From positions 2,443,336 to 2,507,335 of the forward strand of contig OZ024740.1 in assembly GCA_964016885.1 (NCBI GenBank): DNA of 64,000 nucleotides, read 5' to 3'. Made by a program: the position numbers and the translations under genes. Below, piece by piece: positions 1-14,600 of the stretch. The notes beneath the pieces were generated by a model. That model was not told where the DNA came from, did no database searches, and was given only the letters and a program-made list of their open reading frames with translations. Every line of letters starts with the position of its first letter. Within the stretch, counting starts at the first letter, position 1. Source of the DNA: Eledone cirrhosa. Taxonomy: Eukaryota; Mollusca; Cephalopoda; Octopoda; Eledonidae.

Positions 1-3000
1 CACTGTAAAGTGGTCATGTAGGTGTCACAATAAAAAGTATCCAGTCCACACTGTAAAGTGGTCATGTAGGTGTCACAATAAAAAGTACCCAGTCGACACT
101 GTAAAGTGGTCATGTAGGTGTCACAATAAAAAGTACCCAGTCCTCACTATAAAGTGGTCATGAAGGTGTCACAATAAAAAGTACCCAGTCCACACTATAA
201 AGTGGTCATGAAGGTGACACAATAAAATTACCCAGTCCACACTGTAAAGTGGTCTTGTAGGTGTCACAATAAAAAGTATCCAGTCCACACTATAAAGTGG
301 TCATGTAGGTGTCACAATAAAAAGTACCCAGCCCACACTGTAAAGTGGTCATGTAGGTGTCACAATAACAAGTACCCAGTCCACACTGTAAAGTGGTCAT
401 GTAGGTGTCACAATAAAAAGTACCCAGCCCACACTATAAAGTGGTCATGTAGGTGTCACTATAACAAGTACCCAGCCCACACTATAAAGTGGTCATGTAG
501 GTGTCACAATAACAAGTACCCAGTCCACACTGTAAAGTGGTAATGTAGGTGTCACAATAAAAAGTACCCAACCCACACTCTAAAGTGGTCATGTAGGTGT
601 CACAATAACAAGTATCCAGCCCACACTGTAAAGTGGTCATGTAGGTGTCACAATAACAAGTACCCAGTCCACACTATAAAGTAGTCATGTAGGTGTCACA
701 ATAAAAAGTATCCAGTCCACACTATAAAGTGGTCATGTAGGTGTCACAATCAAAAGTACCCAGTCCACACTATAAAGTGGTCATGTAGGTGTCACAATAA
801 AAATATCCAGTCCACACTGTAAAGTGGTCATGAAGGTGTCACAATAAAAAGTACCCAGTCCACACTATAAAGTGGTCATGTAGGTGTCACAATAAAAAGT
901 ATCCAGTCCACACTGTAAAGTGGTCATGTAGGTGTCACAATAAAAAGTACCTGGTCCTCACTATAAAGTGGTCATGTAGGTGTCACAATAAAAAGTATCC
1001 AGCCCACACTATAAAGTGGTCATGTAGGTGTCACAATAAAAAGTACCCAGTCCACACTGTAAAGTGGTCATGTAGGTGTCACAATATAAAGTATCCAGTC
1101 CACACTGTAAAGTGGTCATGTAGGTGTCACAATAAAAAGTACCTGGTCCACAATGTAACGTGGTCATGTAGGTGTCACAATAACAAGTATCCAGCCCACA
1201 CTGTAAAGTGGTCATCTATGTGTCACAATAAAATGTACCTGGTCCTCACTATAAAGTGATCATGTAGGTGTCACAATAACAAGTATCCAGTCCACACTGT
1301 AAAGTGGTCATGTAGGTGTCACAATAAAAAGTACCCAGTCCTCACTATAAAGTTGTCATGAAGGTGTCACAATAAAAAGTACCCAGTCCACACTATAAAG
1401 TGGTCATGTAGGTGTCACAATGAAAAGTATCCAGACCACACTATAAAGTGGTCATGAAGGTGTCACAATAAAAAGTACCCAGTCCACACTGTAAAGTGGT
1501 CATGTAGGTGTCACAATAACAAGTACCCAGTCCACACTGTAAAGTGGTCATGTAGGTGTCACAATAAAAAGTACCCAGTCCACACTGTAAAGTGGTCATG
1601 TAGGTGTCACAATAAAAAGTACCCAGCCCACACTGTAAAGTGGTCATGTAGGTGTCACAATAACAAGTACCCAGTCCACACTGTAAAGTGGTCATGTAGG
1701 TGTCACAATAAAAAGTACCCAGCCCACACTATAAAGTGGTCATGTAGGTGTCACAATAAAAAGTATCCAGCCCACACTGTAAAGTGGTCATGAAGGTGTC
1801 ACAATAAAAAGTATCCAGCTCACACTATAAAGTGGTCATGTAGGTGTCACAATAAAAAGTATCCAGCCCACACTATAAAGTGGTCATGTAGGTGTCACAA
1901 TAAAAAGTACCCAGCCAACACTATAAAGTGGACATGTAGGTGTCACAATTAAAAGTATCCAGCCCACGCTATAAAGTGGTCATGTAGGTGTCACAATAAC
2001 AAGTATCCAGCCCACACTGTAAAGTGGTCATGTAGGTGTCACAATAACAAGTACCCAGTCCACACTATAAAGTGGTCATGCAGGTGTCACAATAAAAAGT
2101 ATCCAGTCCACACTATAAAGTGGTCATGTAGGTGTCACAATAAAAAGTACCCAGTCCACACTATACAGTGGTCATGTAGGTATCACAATAAAAAGTATCC
2201 AGTCCACACTGTAAAGTGGTCATGAAGGTGTCACAATAAAAAATACCCAGTCCACACTATAAAGTGGTCATGTAGGTGTCACAATAAAAAGTATCCAGTC
2301 CACACTGTAAAGTGGTCATGTAGGTGTCACAATAAAAAGTACCTGGTCCTCACTATAAAGTGGTCATGTAGGTGTCACAATAAAAAGTATCCAGCCCACA
2401 CTATAAAGTGGTCATGTAGGTGTCACAATAAAAAGTACCCAGCCAACACTATAAAGTGGACATGTAGGTGTCACAATAAAAGGTACCCAGCCCACACTGT
2501 AAAGTGGTCATGTAGGTGTCACAACAAAAAGTACCCAGCCCACACTATAAAGTGGTCATGTAGGTGTCACAATAACAAGTATCCAGCCCACACTGTAAAG
2601 TGGTCATGTAGGTGTCACAATAAAAAGTATCCAGCCCACACTGTAAAGTGGTCATGTAGGTGTCACAATAAAAAGTATCCAGCCCACACTATAAAGTGGT
2701 CATGTAGGTGTCACAATAAAAAGTATCCAGTCCACACTGTAAAGTGGTCATGTAGGTGTCACAATAAAAAGTACCCAGCCCACACTGTAAAGTGGTCATG
2801 TAGGTGTCACAATAAAAAGTACCTGGTCCTCACTATAAAGTGGTCATGTAGGTGTCACAATAAAAAGTACCAGGTCCTCACTATAAACTGGTCATGTAGG
2901 TGTCACAATAAAAAGTATCCAGCCCACACTATAAAGTGGTCATGTAGGTGTCACAATAAAAAGTACCCAGTCCACACTGTAAAGTGGTCATGTATGTGTC

Positions 3001-6000
3001 ACAATAAAAAGTATCTAGTCCACACTGTAAAGTGGTCATGTAGGTGTCACAATAAAAAGTACCTGGTCCTCACTATAAAGTGGTCATGTAGGTGTCACAA
3101 TAAAAAGTACCTGGTCCTCACTATAAAGTGGTCATGTAGGTGTCACAATAAAAAGTATCCAGCCCACACTATAAAGTGGTCATGTAGGTGTCACAATAAA
3201 AAGTACCCAGTCCACACTGTAAAGTGGTCATGTAGGTGTCACAATAAAAAGTACACAGCCCACACTATAAAGTGGCCATGTAGGTGTCACAATAAAAAGT
3301 ATCCAGCCCACACTATAAAGTGGTCATGTAGGTGTCACAATAACAAGTATCCAGCCCACACTGTAAAGTGGTCATGTAGGTGTCACAATAACAAGTACCC
3401 AGTCCACACTATAAAGTAGTCATGTAGGTGTCACAATAAAAAGTATCCAGTCCACACTATAAAGTGGTCATGTAGGTGTCACAATCAAAAGTACCCAGTC
3501 CACACTATAAAGTGGTCATGTAGGTGTCACAATAAAAATATCCAGTCCACACTGTAAAGTGGTCATGAAGGTGTCACAATAAAAAGTACCCAGTCCACAC
3601 TATAAAGTGGTCATGTAGGTGTCACAATAAAAAGTATCCAGTCCACACTGTAAAGTGGTCATGTAGGTGTCACAATAAAAAGTACCTGGTCCTCACTATA
3701 AAGTGGTCATGTAGGTGTCACAATAACAAGTATCCAGCCCACACTGTAAAGTGTCATGTAGGTGTCACAATAAAAAGTATCCAGCCCACACTGTACAGTG
3801 GTCATGTAGGTGTCACAATAAAAAGTATCCAGCCCACACTGTAAAGTGGTCATGTTGGTGTCACAATAAAAAGTACTTGGTCCTCACTATAAAGTGGTCA
3901 TGTAGGTGTCACAATAAAAAGTACCCAGTCCACACTGTAAAGTGGTCATGTAGGTGTCACAATAAAAAGTATCCAGTCCACACTGTAAAGTGGTCATGTA
4001 GGTGGCACAATAAAAAGTACCCAGCCCACACTGTATAGTGGTCATGTAGGTGTCACAATAAAAAGTACCTGGTCCTCACTATAAAGTGGTCATGTAGGTG
4101 TCACAATAAAAAATACCTGGTCCTCACTATAAAGTGGTCATGTAGGTGTCACAATAAAAAGTACCTGGTCCTCACTATAAAGTGGTCATGTAGGTGTCAC
4201 AATAAAAAGTATCCAGCCCACACTATAAAGTGGTCATGTAGGTGTCACAATAAAAAGTACCCAGTCCACACTGTAAAGTGGTCATGTAGGTGTCACAATA
4301 TAAAGTATCCAGTCCACACTGTAAAGTGGTCATGTAGGTGTCACAATAAAAAGTACCTGGTCCACACTGTAACGTGGTCATGTAGGTGTCACAATAAAAA
4401 GTATCCAGCCCACACTGTAAAGTGGTCATCTATGTGTCACAATAAAATGTACCTGGTCCTCACTATAAAGTGATCATGTAGGTGTCACAATAACAAGTAT
4501 CCAGTCCACACTGTAAAGTGGTCATGTAGGTGTCACAATAAAAAGTACCCAGTCCTCACTATAAAGTGGTCATGAAGGTGTCACAATAAAAAGTACCCAG
4601 TCCACACTATAAAGTGTTCATGTAGGTGTCACAATGAAAAGTATCCAGTCCACACTATAAAGTGGTCATGAAGGTGTCACAATAAAAAGTACCCAGTCCA
4701 CACTGTAAAGTGGTCATGTAGGTGTCACAATAACAAGTACCCAGTCCACACTGTAAAGTGGTCATGTAGGTGTCACAATAAAAAGTACCCAGTCCACACT
4801 GTAAAGTGGTCATGTAGGTGTCACAATAACAAGTACCCAGCCCACACTGTAAAGTGGTCATGTAGGTGTCACAATAACAAGTACCCAGTCCACACTGTAA
4901 AGTGGTCATGTAGGTGTCACAATAAAAAGTACCCAGCCCACACTATAAAGTGGTCATGTAGGTGTCACAATAACAAGTACCCAGCCCACACTATAAAGTG
5001 GTCATGTAGGTGTCACAATAACAAGTACCCAGTCCACACTGTAAAGTGGTCATGTAGGTGTCACAATAAAAAGTACCCAGCCCACACTATAAAGTGGTCA
5101 TGTAGGTGTCACAATAAAAAGTATCCAGCCCACACTGTAAAGTGGTCATGAAGGTGTCACAATAAAAAGTATCCAGCTCACACTATAAAGTGGTCATGTA
5201 GGTGTCACAATATAAAGTATCCAGCCCACACTATAAAGTGGTCATGTAGGTGTCACAATAAAAAGTACCCAGCCAACACTATAAAGTGGACATGTAGGTG
5301 TCACAATAAAAAGTATCCAGCCCACGCTATAAAGTGGTCATGTAGGTGTCACAATAACAAGTATCCAGCCCACACTGTAAAGTGGTCATGTAGGTGTCAC
5401 AATAACAAGTAAACAGTCCACACTATAAAGTGGTCATGCAGGTGTCACAATAAAAAGTATCCAGTCCACACTATAAAGTGGTCATGTAGGTGTCACAATA
5501 AAAAGTACCCAGTCCACACTATACAGTGGTCATGTAGGTGTCACAATAAAAAGTATCCAGTCCACACTGTAAAGTGGTCATGAAGGTGTCACAATAAAAA
5601 ATACCCAGTCCACACTATAAAGTGGTCATGTAGGTGTCACAATAAAAAGTATCCAGTCCACACTGTAAAGTGGTCATGTAGGTGTCACAATAAAAAGTAC
5701 CTGGTCCTCACTATAAAGTGGTCATGTAGGTGTCACAATAAAAAGTATCCAGCCCACACTGTAAAGTGTTCATGTAGGTGTCACAATAAAAGGTACCCAG
5801 CCCACACTGTAAAGTGGTCATGTAGGTGTCACAACAAAAAGTACCCAGCCCACACTATAAAGTGGTCATGTAGGTGTCACAATAACAAGTATCCAGCCCA
5901 CACTGTAAAGTGGTCATGTAGGTGTCACAATAAAAAGTATCCAGCCCACACTGTAAAGTGGTCATGTAGGTGTCACAATAAAAAGTATCCAGCCCACACT

Positions 6001-8650
6001 ATAAAGTGGTCATGTAGGTGTCACAATAAAAAGTATCCAGTCCACACTGTAAAGTGGTCATGTAGGTGTCACAATAAAAAGTACCCAGCCCACACTGTAA
6101 AGTGGTCATGTAGGTGTCACAATAAAAAGTACCTGGTCCTCACTATAAAGTGGTCATGTAGGTGTCACAGTAAAAAGTACCAGGTCCTCACTATAAACTG
6201 GTCATGTAGGTGTCACAATAAAAAGTATCCAGCCCACACTATAAAGTGGTCATGTAGGTGTCACAATAAAAAGTACCCAGTCCACACTGTAAAGTGGTCA
6301 TGTAGGTGTCACAATAAAAAGTACCTGGTCCTCACTATAAAGTGGTCATGTAGGTGTCACAATAAAAAGTACCTGGTCCTCACTATAAAGTGGTCATGTA
6401 GGTGTCACAATAAAAAGTATCCAGCCCACACTATAAAGTGGTCATGTAGGTGTCACAATAAAAAGTACACAGTCCACACTGTAAAGTGGTCATGTAGGTG
6501 TCACAATATAAAGTATGCAGTCCACACTGTAAAGTGGTCATGTAGGTGTCACAATAAAAGGTACCTGGTCCACACTGTAACGTGGTCATGTAGGTGTCAC
6601 AATAACAAGTATCCAGCCCACACTGTAAAGTGGTCATGTAGGTGTCACAATAAAAAGTACCCAGTCCACACTATACAGTGGTCATGTAGGTGTCACAATA
6701 AAAAGTATCCAGTCCACACTGTAAAGTGGTCATGAAGGTGTCACAATAAAAAATACCCAGTCCACACTATAAAGTGGTCATGTAGGTGTCACAATAAAAA
6801 GTATCCAGTCCACACTGTAAAGTGGTCATGTAGGTGTCACAATAAAAAGTACCTGGTCCTCACTATAAAGTGGTCATGTACGTGTCACAATATAAAGTAT
6901 CCAGCCCACACTGTAAAGTGTTCATGTAGGTGTCACAATAAAAGGTACCCAGCCCACACTGTAAAGTGGTCATGTAGGTGTCACAACAAAAAGTACCCAG
7001 CCCACACTATAAAGTGGTCATGTAGGTGTCACAATAACAAGTATCCAGCCCACACTGTAAAGTGGTCATGTAGGTGTCACAATAAAAAGTATCCAGCCCA
7101 CACTGTAAAGTGGTCATGTAGGTGTCACAATAAAAAGTATCCAGCCCACACTATAAAGTGGTCATGTAGGTGTCACAATAAAAAGTATCCAGTCCACACT
7201 GTAAAGTGGTCATGTAGGTGTCACAATAAAAAGTACCCAGCCCACACTGTAAAGTGGTCATGTAGGTGTCACAATAAAAAGTACCTGGTCCTCACTATAA
7301 AGTGGACATGTAGGTGTCACAATAAAAAGTACCTGGTCCTCACTATAAACTGGTCATGTAGGTGTCACAATAAAAAGTATCCAGCCCACACTATAAAGTG
7401 GTCATGTAGGTGTCACAATAAAAAGTACCCAGTCCACACTGTAAAGTGGTCATGTAGGTGTCACAATATAAAGTATGCAGTCCACACTGTAAAGTGGTCA
7501 TGTATGTGTCACAATAAAAGGTACCTGGTCCACACTGTAACGTGGTCATGTAGGTGTCACAATAACAAGTATCCAGCCCACACTGTAAAGTGGTCATGTA
7601 GGTGTCACAATAAAAAGTACCTGGTCCTCACTATAAAGTGGTCATCTATGTGTCACAATAAAATGTACCTGGTCCTCACTATAAAGTGATCATGTAGGTG
7701 TCACAATAACAAGTATCCAGTCCACATTGTAAAGTGGTCATGTAGGTGTCACAATAAAAAGTACCCAGTCCTCACTATAAAGTGGTCATGAAGGTGTCAC
7801 AATAAAAAGTACCCAGTCCACACTATAAAGTGGTCATGTAGGTGTCACAATGAAAAGTATCCAGTCCACACTATAAAGTGGTCATGTAGGTGTCACAATA
7901 AAAAGTACCCAGCCCACACTGTAAAGTGGTCATGTAGGTGTCACAATAACAAGTACCCAGCCCACACTGTAAAGTGGTCATGCAGGTGTCACAATAACAA
8001 GTACCCAGTCCACACTGTAAAGTGGTCATGTAGGTGTCACAATTAAAAGTACCCAGCCCACACTATAAAGTGGTCATGTAGGTGTCACAATAACAAGTAC
8101 CCAGCCCACACTATAAAGTGGTCATGTAGGTGTCACAATAACAAGTACCCAGTCCACACTGTAAAGTGGTCATGTAGGTGTCACAATAAAAAGTACCCAG
8201 CCCACACTATAAAGTGGTCATGTAGGTGTCACAATAAAAAGTATCCAGCCCACACTGTAAAGTGGTCATGAAGGTGTCACAATAAAAAGTATCCAGCTCA
8301 CACTATAAAGTGGTCATGTAGGTGTCACAATAAAAAGTATCCAGCCCACACTATAAAGTGGTCATGTAGGTGTCACAATAAAAAGTACCCAGCCAACACT
8401 ATAAAGTGGACATGTAGGTGTCACAATAAAAAGTATCCAGCCCACGCTATAAAGTGGTCATGTAGGTGTCACAATAACAAGTATCCAGCCCACACTGTAA
8501 AGTGGTCATGTAGGTGTCACAATAACAAGTACCCAGTCCACACTATAAAGTGGTCATGCAGGTGTCACAATAAAAAGTATCCAGTCCACACTGTAAAGTG
8601 GTCATGTAGGTGTCACAATAAAAAGTACCTGGTCCTCACTATAAAGTGGT
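1..8650 (+). repeat. Higher-order repeat block 1, period about 3,215 bp (67 monomers)
   Basis: A rare monomer reading GTCATCTATGTGTCAC occurs at 1,211, 4,425 and 7,641, spacings of 3,214 and 3,216 bp. Neighbouring variants travel with it: for example the monomers at 1,009-1,215 and 1,441-1,695 recur at 4,223-4,429 and 4,655-4,909. Within the third copy a 20-monomer segment is duplicated (6,431 and 7,391 are 960 bp apart). The block edge near 8.65 kb is approximate, judged by where block-2 variants begin. Confidence 0.85.
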
Positions 8651-11600
8651 CATGTAGGTGTCACAATAAAAAGTATCCAGCCCACACTGTAAAGTGTTCA
8701 TGTAGGTGTCACAATAAAAGGTACCCAGCCCACACTGTAAAGTGGTCATGTAGGTGTCACAATAAAAAGTACCCAGCCCACACTATAAAGTGGTCATGTA
8801 GGTCTCACAATAACAAGTATCCAGCCCACACTGTAAAGTGGTCATGTAGGTGTCACAATAAAAAGTTTCCAGCCCACACTGTAAAGTGGTCATGTAGGTG
8901 TCACAATAAAAAGTATCCAGCCCACACTATAAAGTGGTCATGTAGGTGTCACAATAAAAAGTATCCAGCCCACACTGTAAAGTGGTCATGTAGGTGTCAC
9001 AATAAAAAGTATCCAGCCCACACTATAAAGTGGTCATGTAGGTGTCACAATAAAAAGTATCCAGCCCACACTCTAAAGTGGTCATGTAGGTGTCACAATA
9101 AAAGTACCTGGTCCTCACTATAAAGTGGTCATGTAGGTGTCACAATAAAAAGTACCTGGTCCTCACTATAAACTGGTCATGTAGGTGTCACAATAAAAAG
9201 TATCCAGCCCACACTTTACAGTGGTCATGTAGGTGTCACAATAAAAAGTACCCAGCCCACACTATAAAGTGGTCATGTAGGTCTCACAATAACAAGTATC
9301 CAGCCCACACTGTAAAGTGGTCATGTAGGTGTCACAATAAAAAGTATCCAGCCCACACTTTAAAGTGGTCATGTAGGTGTCACAATAAAAAGTATCCAGC
9401 CCACACTATAAAGTGGTCATGTAGGTGTCACAATAAAAAGTATCCAGCCCACACTCTAAAGTGTTCATGTAGGTGTCACAATAAAAGTACCTGGTCCTCA
9501 CTATAAAGTGGTCATGTAGGTGTCACAATAAAAAGTACCTGGTCCTCACTATAAACTGGTCATGTAGGTGTCACAATAAAAAGTATCCAGCCCACACTAT
9601 AAAGTGGTCATGTAGGTGTCACAATAAAAAGTATCCAGTCCACACTGTAAAGTGGTCATGTAGGTGTCACAATAAAAAGTACCCAGCCCACACTGTAAAG
9701 TGGTCATGTAGGTGTCACAATAAAAAGTACCTGGTCCTCACTATAAAGTGTTCATGTAGGTGTCACAACAAAAAGTACCTGGTCCTCACTATAAAGTGGT
9801 CATGTAGGTATCACAATAAAAAGTACCCAGCCCACACTGTAAAGTGGTCATGTAGGTGTCACAATAAAAAGTACCTGGTCCTCACTATAAAGTGTTCATG
9901 TAGGTGTCACAACAAAAAGTACCTGGTCCTCACTATAAAGTGGTCATGTAGGTATCACAATAAAAAGTACCCAGCCCACACTGTAAAGTGGTCATGTAGG
10001 TGTCACAATAAAAAGTACCTGGTCCTCACTATAAGTGGTCATGTAGGTGTCACAATAAAAAGTATCCAGCCCACACTATAAAGTGGTCATGTAGGTGTCA
10101 CAATAAAAAGTACCCAGTCCACACTGTAAAGTGGTCATGTAGGTGTCACAATAAAAAGTATCCAGTCCACACCGTAAAGTGGCCATGTAGGTGTTACAAT
10201 AAAAAGTACCTGGTCCACACTGTAACGTGGTCATGTAGGTGTCACAATAACAAGTATCCAGCCCACACTGTAAAGTGGTCATGTAGGTGTCACAATAAAA
10301 AGTACCTGGTCCTCACTATAAAGTGGTCATGTAGGTGTCACAATAAAAAGTACCTGGTCCTCACTATAAAGTGGTCATGTAGGTGTCACAATAACAAGTA
10401 TCCAGCCCACACTGTAAAGTGGTCATGTAGGTGTCACAATAACAAGTATCCAGCCCACACTGTAAAGTGGTCATGTAGGTGTCACAATAACAAGTACCCA
10501 GTCCACACTGTAAAGTGGTCATGTAGGTGTCACAATAACAAGTACCTAGTCCACACTGTAAAGTGGTTATGTAGGTGTCGCAATAAAAAGTACTCAGCCC
10601 ACACTATAAAGTGTTCATGTAGGTGTCACAATAACAAGTACCCAGCCCACACTATAAAGTGGTCATGTAGGTGTCACAATAAAAAGTACCCAGCCCACAC
10701 TGTAAAGTGGTCATGTAGGTGTCACAATAACAAGTACCCAGTCCACACTGTAAAGTGGTCATGTAGGTGTCACAATAAAAAGTACCCAGCCCACACTATA
10801 AAGTGGTCATGTAGGTGTCACAATAACAAGTACCCAGCCCACACTATGAAGTGGTCATGTAGGTGTCACAATAACAAGTACCCAGTCCACACTGTAAAGT
10901 GGTCATGTAGGTGTCACTATAAAAAGTACCCAGCCCACACTATAAAGTGGTCATGTAGGTGTCACAATAAAATGTATCCAGTCCACACTATAAAGTGGTC
11001 ATGTAGGTGTCACAATAAAAAGTATCCAGTCCACACCGTTAAGTGGTCATGTAGGTGTCACAATAAAAAGTACCCAGCCCACACTGTAAAGAGGTCATGT
11101 AGGTGTCACAATAAAAAGTACCTGGTCCACACTGTAAAGTGGTCATGTAGGTTTCACAATAAAAAGTACCCGGTCCTCACTATAAAGTGGTCATGTAGGT
11201 GTCACAATAAAAAGTATCCAGTCCACACTGTAAAGTGGTCATGTAGGTGTCACAATAAAAAGTACCCAGTCCACACTGTAAAGTGGTCATGTAGGTGTCA
11301 CAATTAAAAGTATCCAGTCCACACTATAAAGTGGTCATGTAGGTGTCACAATAAAAAGTATCCAGCCCACACTGTAAAGTGGTCATGTAGGTGTCACAAT
11401 AACAAGTACCCAGTCCACACTGTAAAGTGGTCATGTAGGTGTCACAATAAAAAGTACCCAGCCCACACTGTAAAGTGGTCATGAAGGTGTCACAATAAAA
11501 AGTATCCAGCTCACACTATAAAGTGGTCATGTAGGTGTCACAATAAAAAGTATCCAGACCACACTATTAAGTGGTCATGTAGGTGTCACAATAAAAAGTA

Positions 11601-14600
11601 CCCAGCCCACACTATAAAGTGGTCATGTAGGTGTCACAATAAAAAGTACCCAGTCCACACTGTAAAGTGGTCATGTAGTTGTCACAATAAAAAGTATCCA
11701 GCCCACACTATAAAGTGGTCATGTAGGTGTCACAATAACAAGTACCCAGCCCACACTATAAAGTGGTCATGTAGGTCTCACAATAACAAGTATCCAGCCC
11801 ACACTGTAAAGTGGTCATGTAGGTGTCACAATAAAAAGTTTCCAGCCCACACTGTAAAGTGGTCATGTAGGTGTCACAATAAAAAGTATCCAGCCCACAC
11901 TATAAAGTGGTCATGTAGGTGTCACAATAAAAAGTATCCAGCCCACACTGTAAAGTGGTCAAGTAGGTGTCACAATAAAAAGTACCTGGTCCTCACTGTA
12001 AAGTGGTCATGTAGGTGTCACAATAAAAAGTACCCAGCCCACACTATAAAGTGGTCATGTAGGTCTCACAATAACAAGTATCCAGCCCACACTGTAAAGT
12101 GGTCATGTAGGTGTCACAATAAAAAGTATCCAGCGCACACTGTAAAGTGGTCATGTAGGTGTCACAATAAAAAGTATCCAGCCCACACTGTAAAGTGGTC
12201 ATATAGGTGTCACAATAAAAAGTATCCAGCCCACGCTGTAAAGTGGTCATGTAGGTGTCACAATAAAAAGTATCCAGTCCACACTGTAAAGTGGTCATGT
12301 AGGTGTCACAATAAAAAGTACCTGGTCCTCACTATAAAGTGGTCATGTAGGTGTCACAATAAAAAGTATCCAGCCCACACTGTAAAGTGTTCATGTAGGT
12401 GTCACAATAAAAGGTACCCAGCCCACACTGTAAAGTGGTCATGTAGGTGTCACAATAAAAAGTACCCAGCCCACACTATAAAGTGGTCATGTAGGTCTCA
12501 CAATAACAAGTATCCAGCCCACACTGTAAAGTGGTCATGTAGGTGTCACAATAAAAAGTTTCCAGCCCACACTGTAAAGTGGTCATGTAGGTGTCACAAT
12601 AAAAAGTATCCAGCCCACACTATAAAGTGGTCATGTAGGTGTCACAATAAAAAGTATCCAGCCCACACTGTAAAGTGGTCATGTAGGTGTCACAATAAAA
12701 AGTACCTGGTCCTCACTGTAAAGTGGTCATGTAGGTGTCACAATAAAAAGTACCCAGCCCACACTATAAAGTGGTCATGTAGGTCTCACAATAACAAGTA
12801 TCCAGCCCACACTGTAAAGTGGTCATGTAGGTGTCACAATAAAAAGTATCCAGCCCACACTTTAAAGTGGTCATGTAGGTGTCACAATAAAAAGTATCCA
12901 GCCCACACTATAAAGTGGTCATGTAGGTGTCACAATAAAAAGTATCCAGCCCACACTCTAAAGTGTTCATGTAGGTGTCACAATAAAAGTACCTGGTCCT
13001 CACTATAAAGTGGTCATGTAGGTGTCACAATAAAAAGTACCTGGTCCTCACTATAAACTGGTCATGTAGGTGTCACAATAAAAAGTATCCAGCCCACACT
13101 ATAAAGTGGTCATGTAGGTGTCACAATAAAAAGTACCCAGTCCACACTGTAAAGTGGTCATGTAGGTGTCACAATAAAAAGTATCCAGTCCACACTGTAA
13201 AGTGGTCATGTAGGTGTCACAATAAAAAGTACCCAGCCCACACTGTAAAGTGGTCATGTAGGTGTCACAATAAAAAGTACCTGGTCCTCACTATAAAGTG
13301 TTCATGTAGGTGTCACAACAAAAAGTACCTGGTCCTCACTATAAAGTGGTCATGTAGGTATCACAATAAAAAGTACCCAGCCCACACTGTAAAGTGGTCA
13401 TGTAGGTGTCACAATAAAAAGTACCTGGTCCTCACTATAAAGTGTTCATGTCGGTGTCACAACAAAAAGTACCTGGTCCTCACTATAAAGTGGTCATGTA
13501 GGTATCACAATAAAAAGTACCCAGCCCACACTGTAAAGTGGTCATGTAGGTGTCACAATAAAAAGTACCTGGTCCTCACTATAAGTGGTCATGTAGGTGT
13601 CACAATAAAAAGTATCCAGCCCACACTATAAAGTGGTCATGTAGGTGTCACAATAAAAAGTACCCAGTCCACACTGTAAAGTGGTCATGTAGGTGTCACA
13701 ATAAAAAGTATCCAGTCCACACCGTAAAGTGGCCATGTAGGTGTTACAATAAAAAGTACCTGGTCCACACTGTAACGTGGTCATGTAGGTGTCACAATAA
13801 CAAGTATCCAGCCCACACTGTAAAGTGGTCATGTAGGTGTCACAATAAAAAGTACCTGGTCCTCACTATAAAGTGGTCATGTAGGTGTCACAATAAAAAG
13901 TACCTGGTCCTCACTATAAAGTGGTCATGTAGGTGTCACAATAACAAGTATCCAGCCCACACTGTAAAGTGGTCATGTAGGTGTCACAATAACAAGTATC
14001 CAGCCCACACTGTAAAGTGGTCATGTAGGTGTCACAATAACAAGTACCCAGTCCACACTGTAAAGTGGTCATGTAGGTGTCACAATAACAAGTACCTAGT
14101 CCACACTGTAAAGTGGTTATGTAGGTGTCGCAATAAAAAGTACTCAGCCCACACTATAAAGTGTTCATGTAGGTGTCACAATAACAAGTACCCAGCCCAC
14201 ACTATAAAGTGGTCATGTAGGTGTCACAATAAAAAGTACCCAGCCCACACTGTAAAGTGGTCATGTAGGTGTCACAATAACAAGTACCCAGTCCACACTG
14301 TAAAGTGGTCATGTAGGTGTCACAATAAAAAGTACCCAGCCCACACTATAAAGTGGTCATGTAGGTGTCACAATAACAAGTACCCAGCCCACACTATGAA
14401 GTGGTCATGTAGGTGTCACAATAACAAGTACCCAGTCCACACTGTAAAGTGGTCATGTAGGTGTCACAATAAAAAGTACCCAGCCCACACTATAAAGTGG
14501 TCATGTAGGTGTCACAATAAAATGTATCCAGTCCACACTATAAAGTGGTCATGTAGGTGTCACAATAAAAAGTATCCAGTCCACACCGTTAAGTGGTCAT

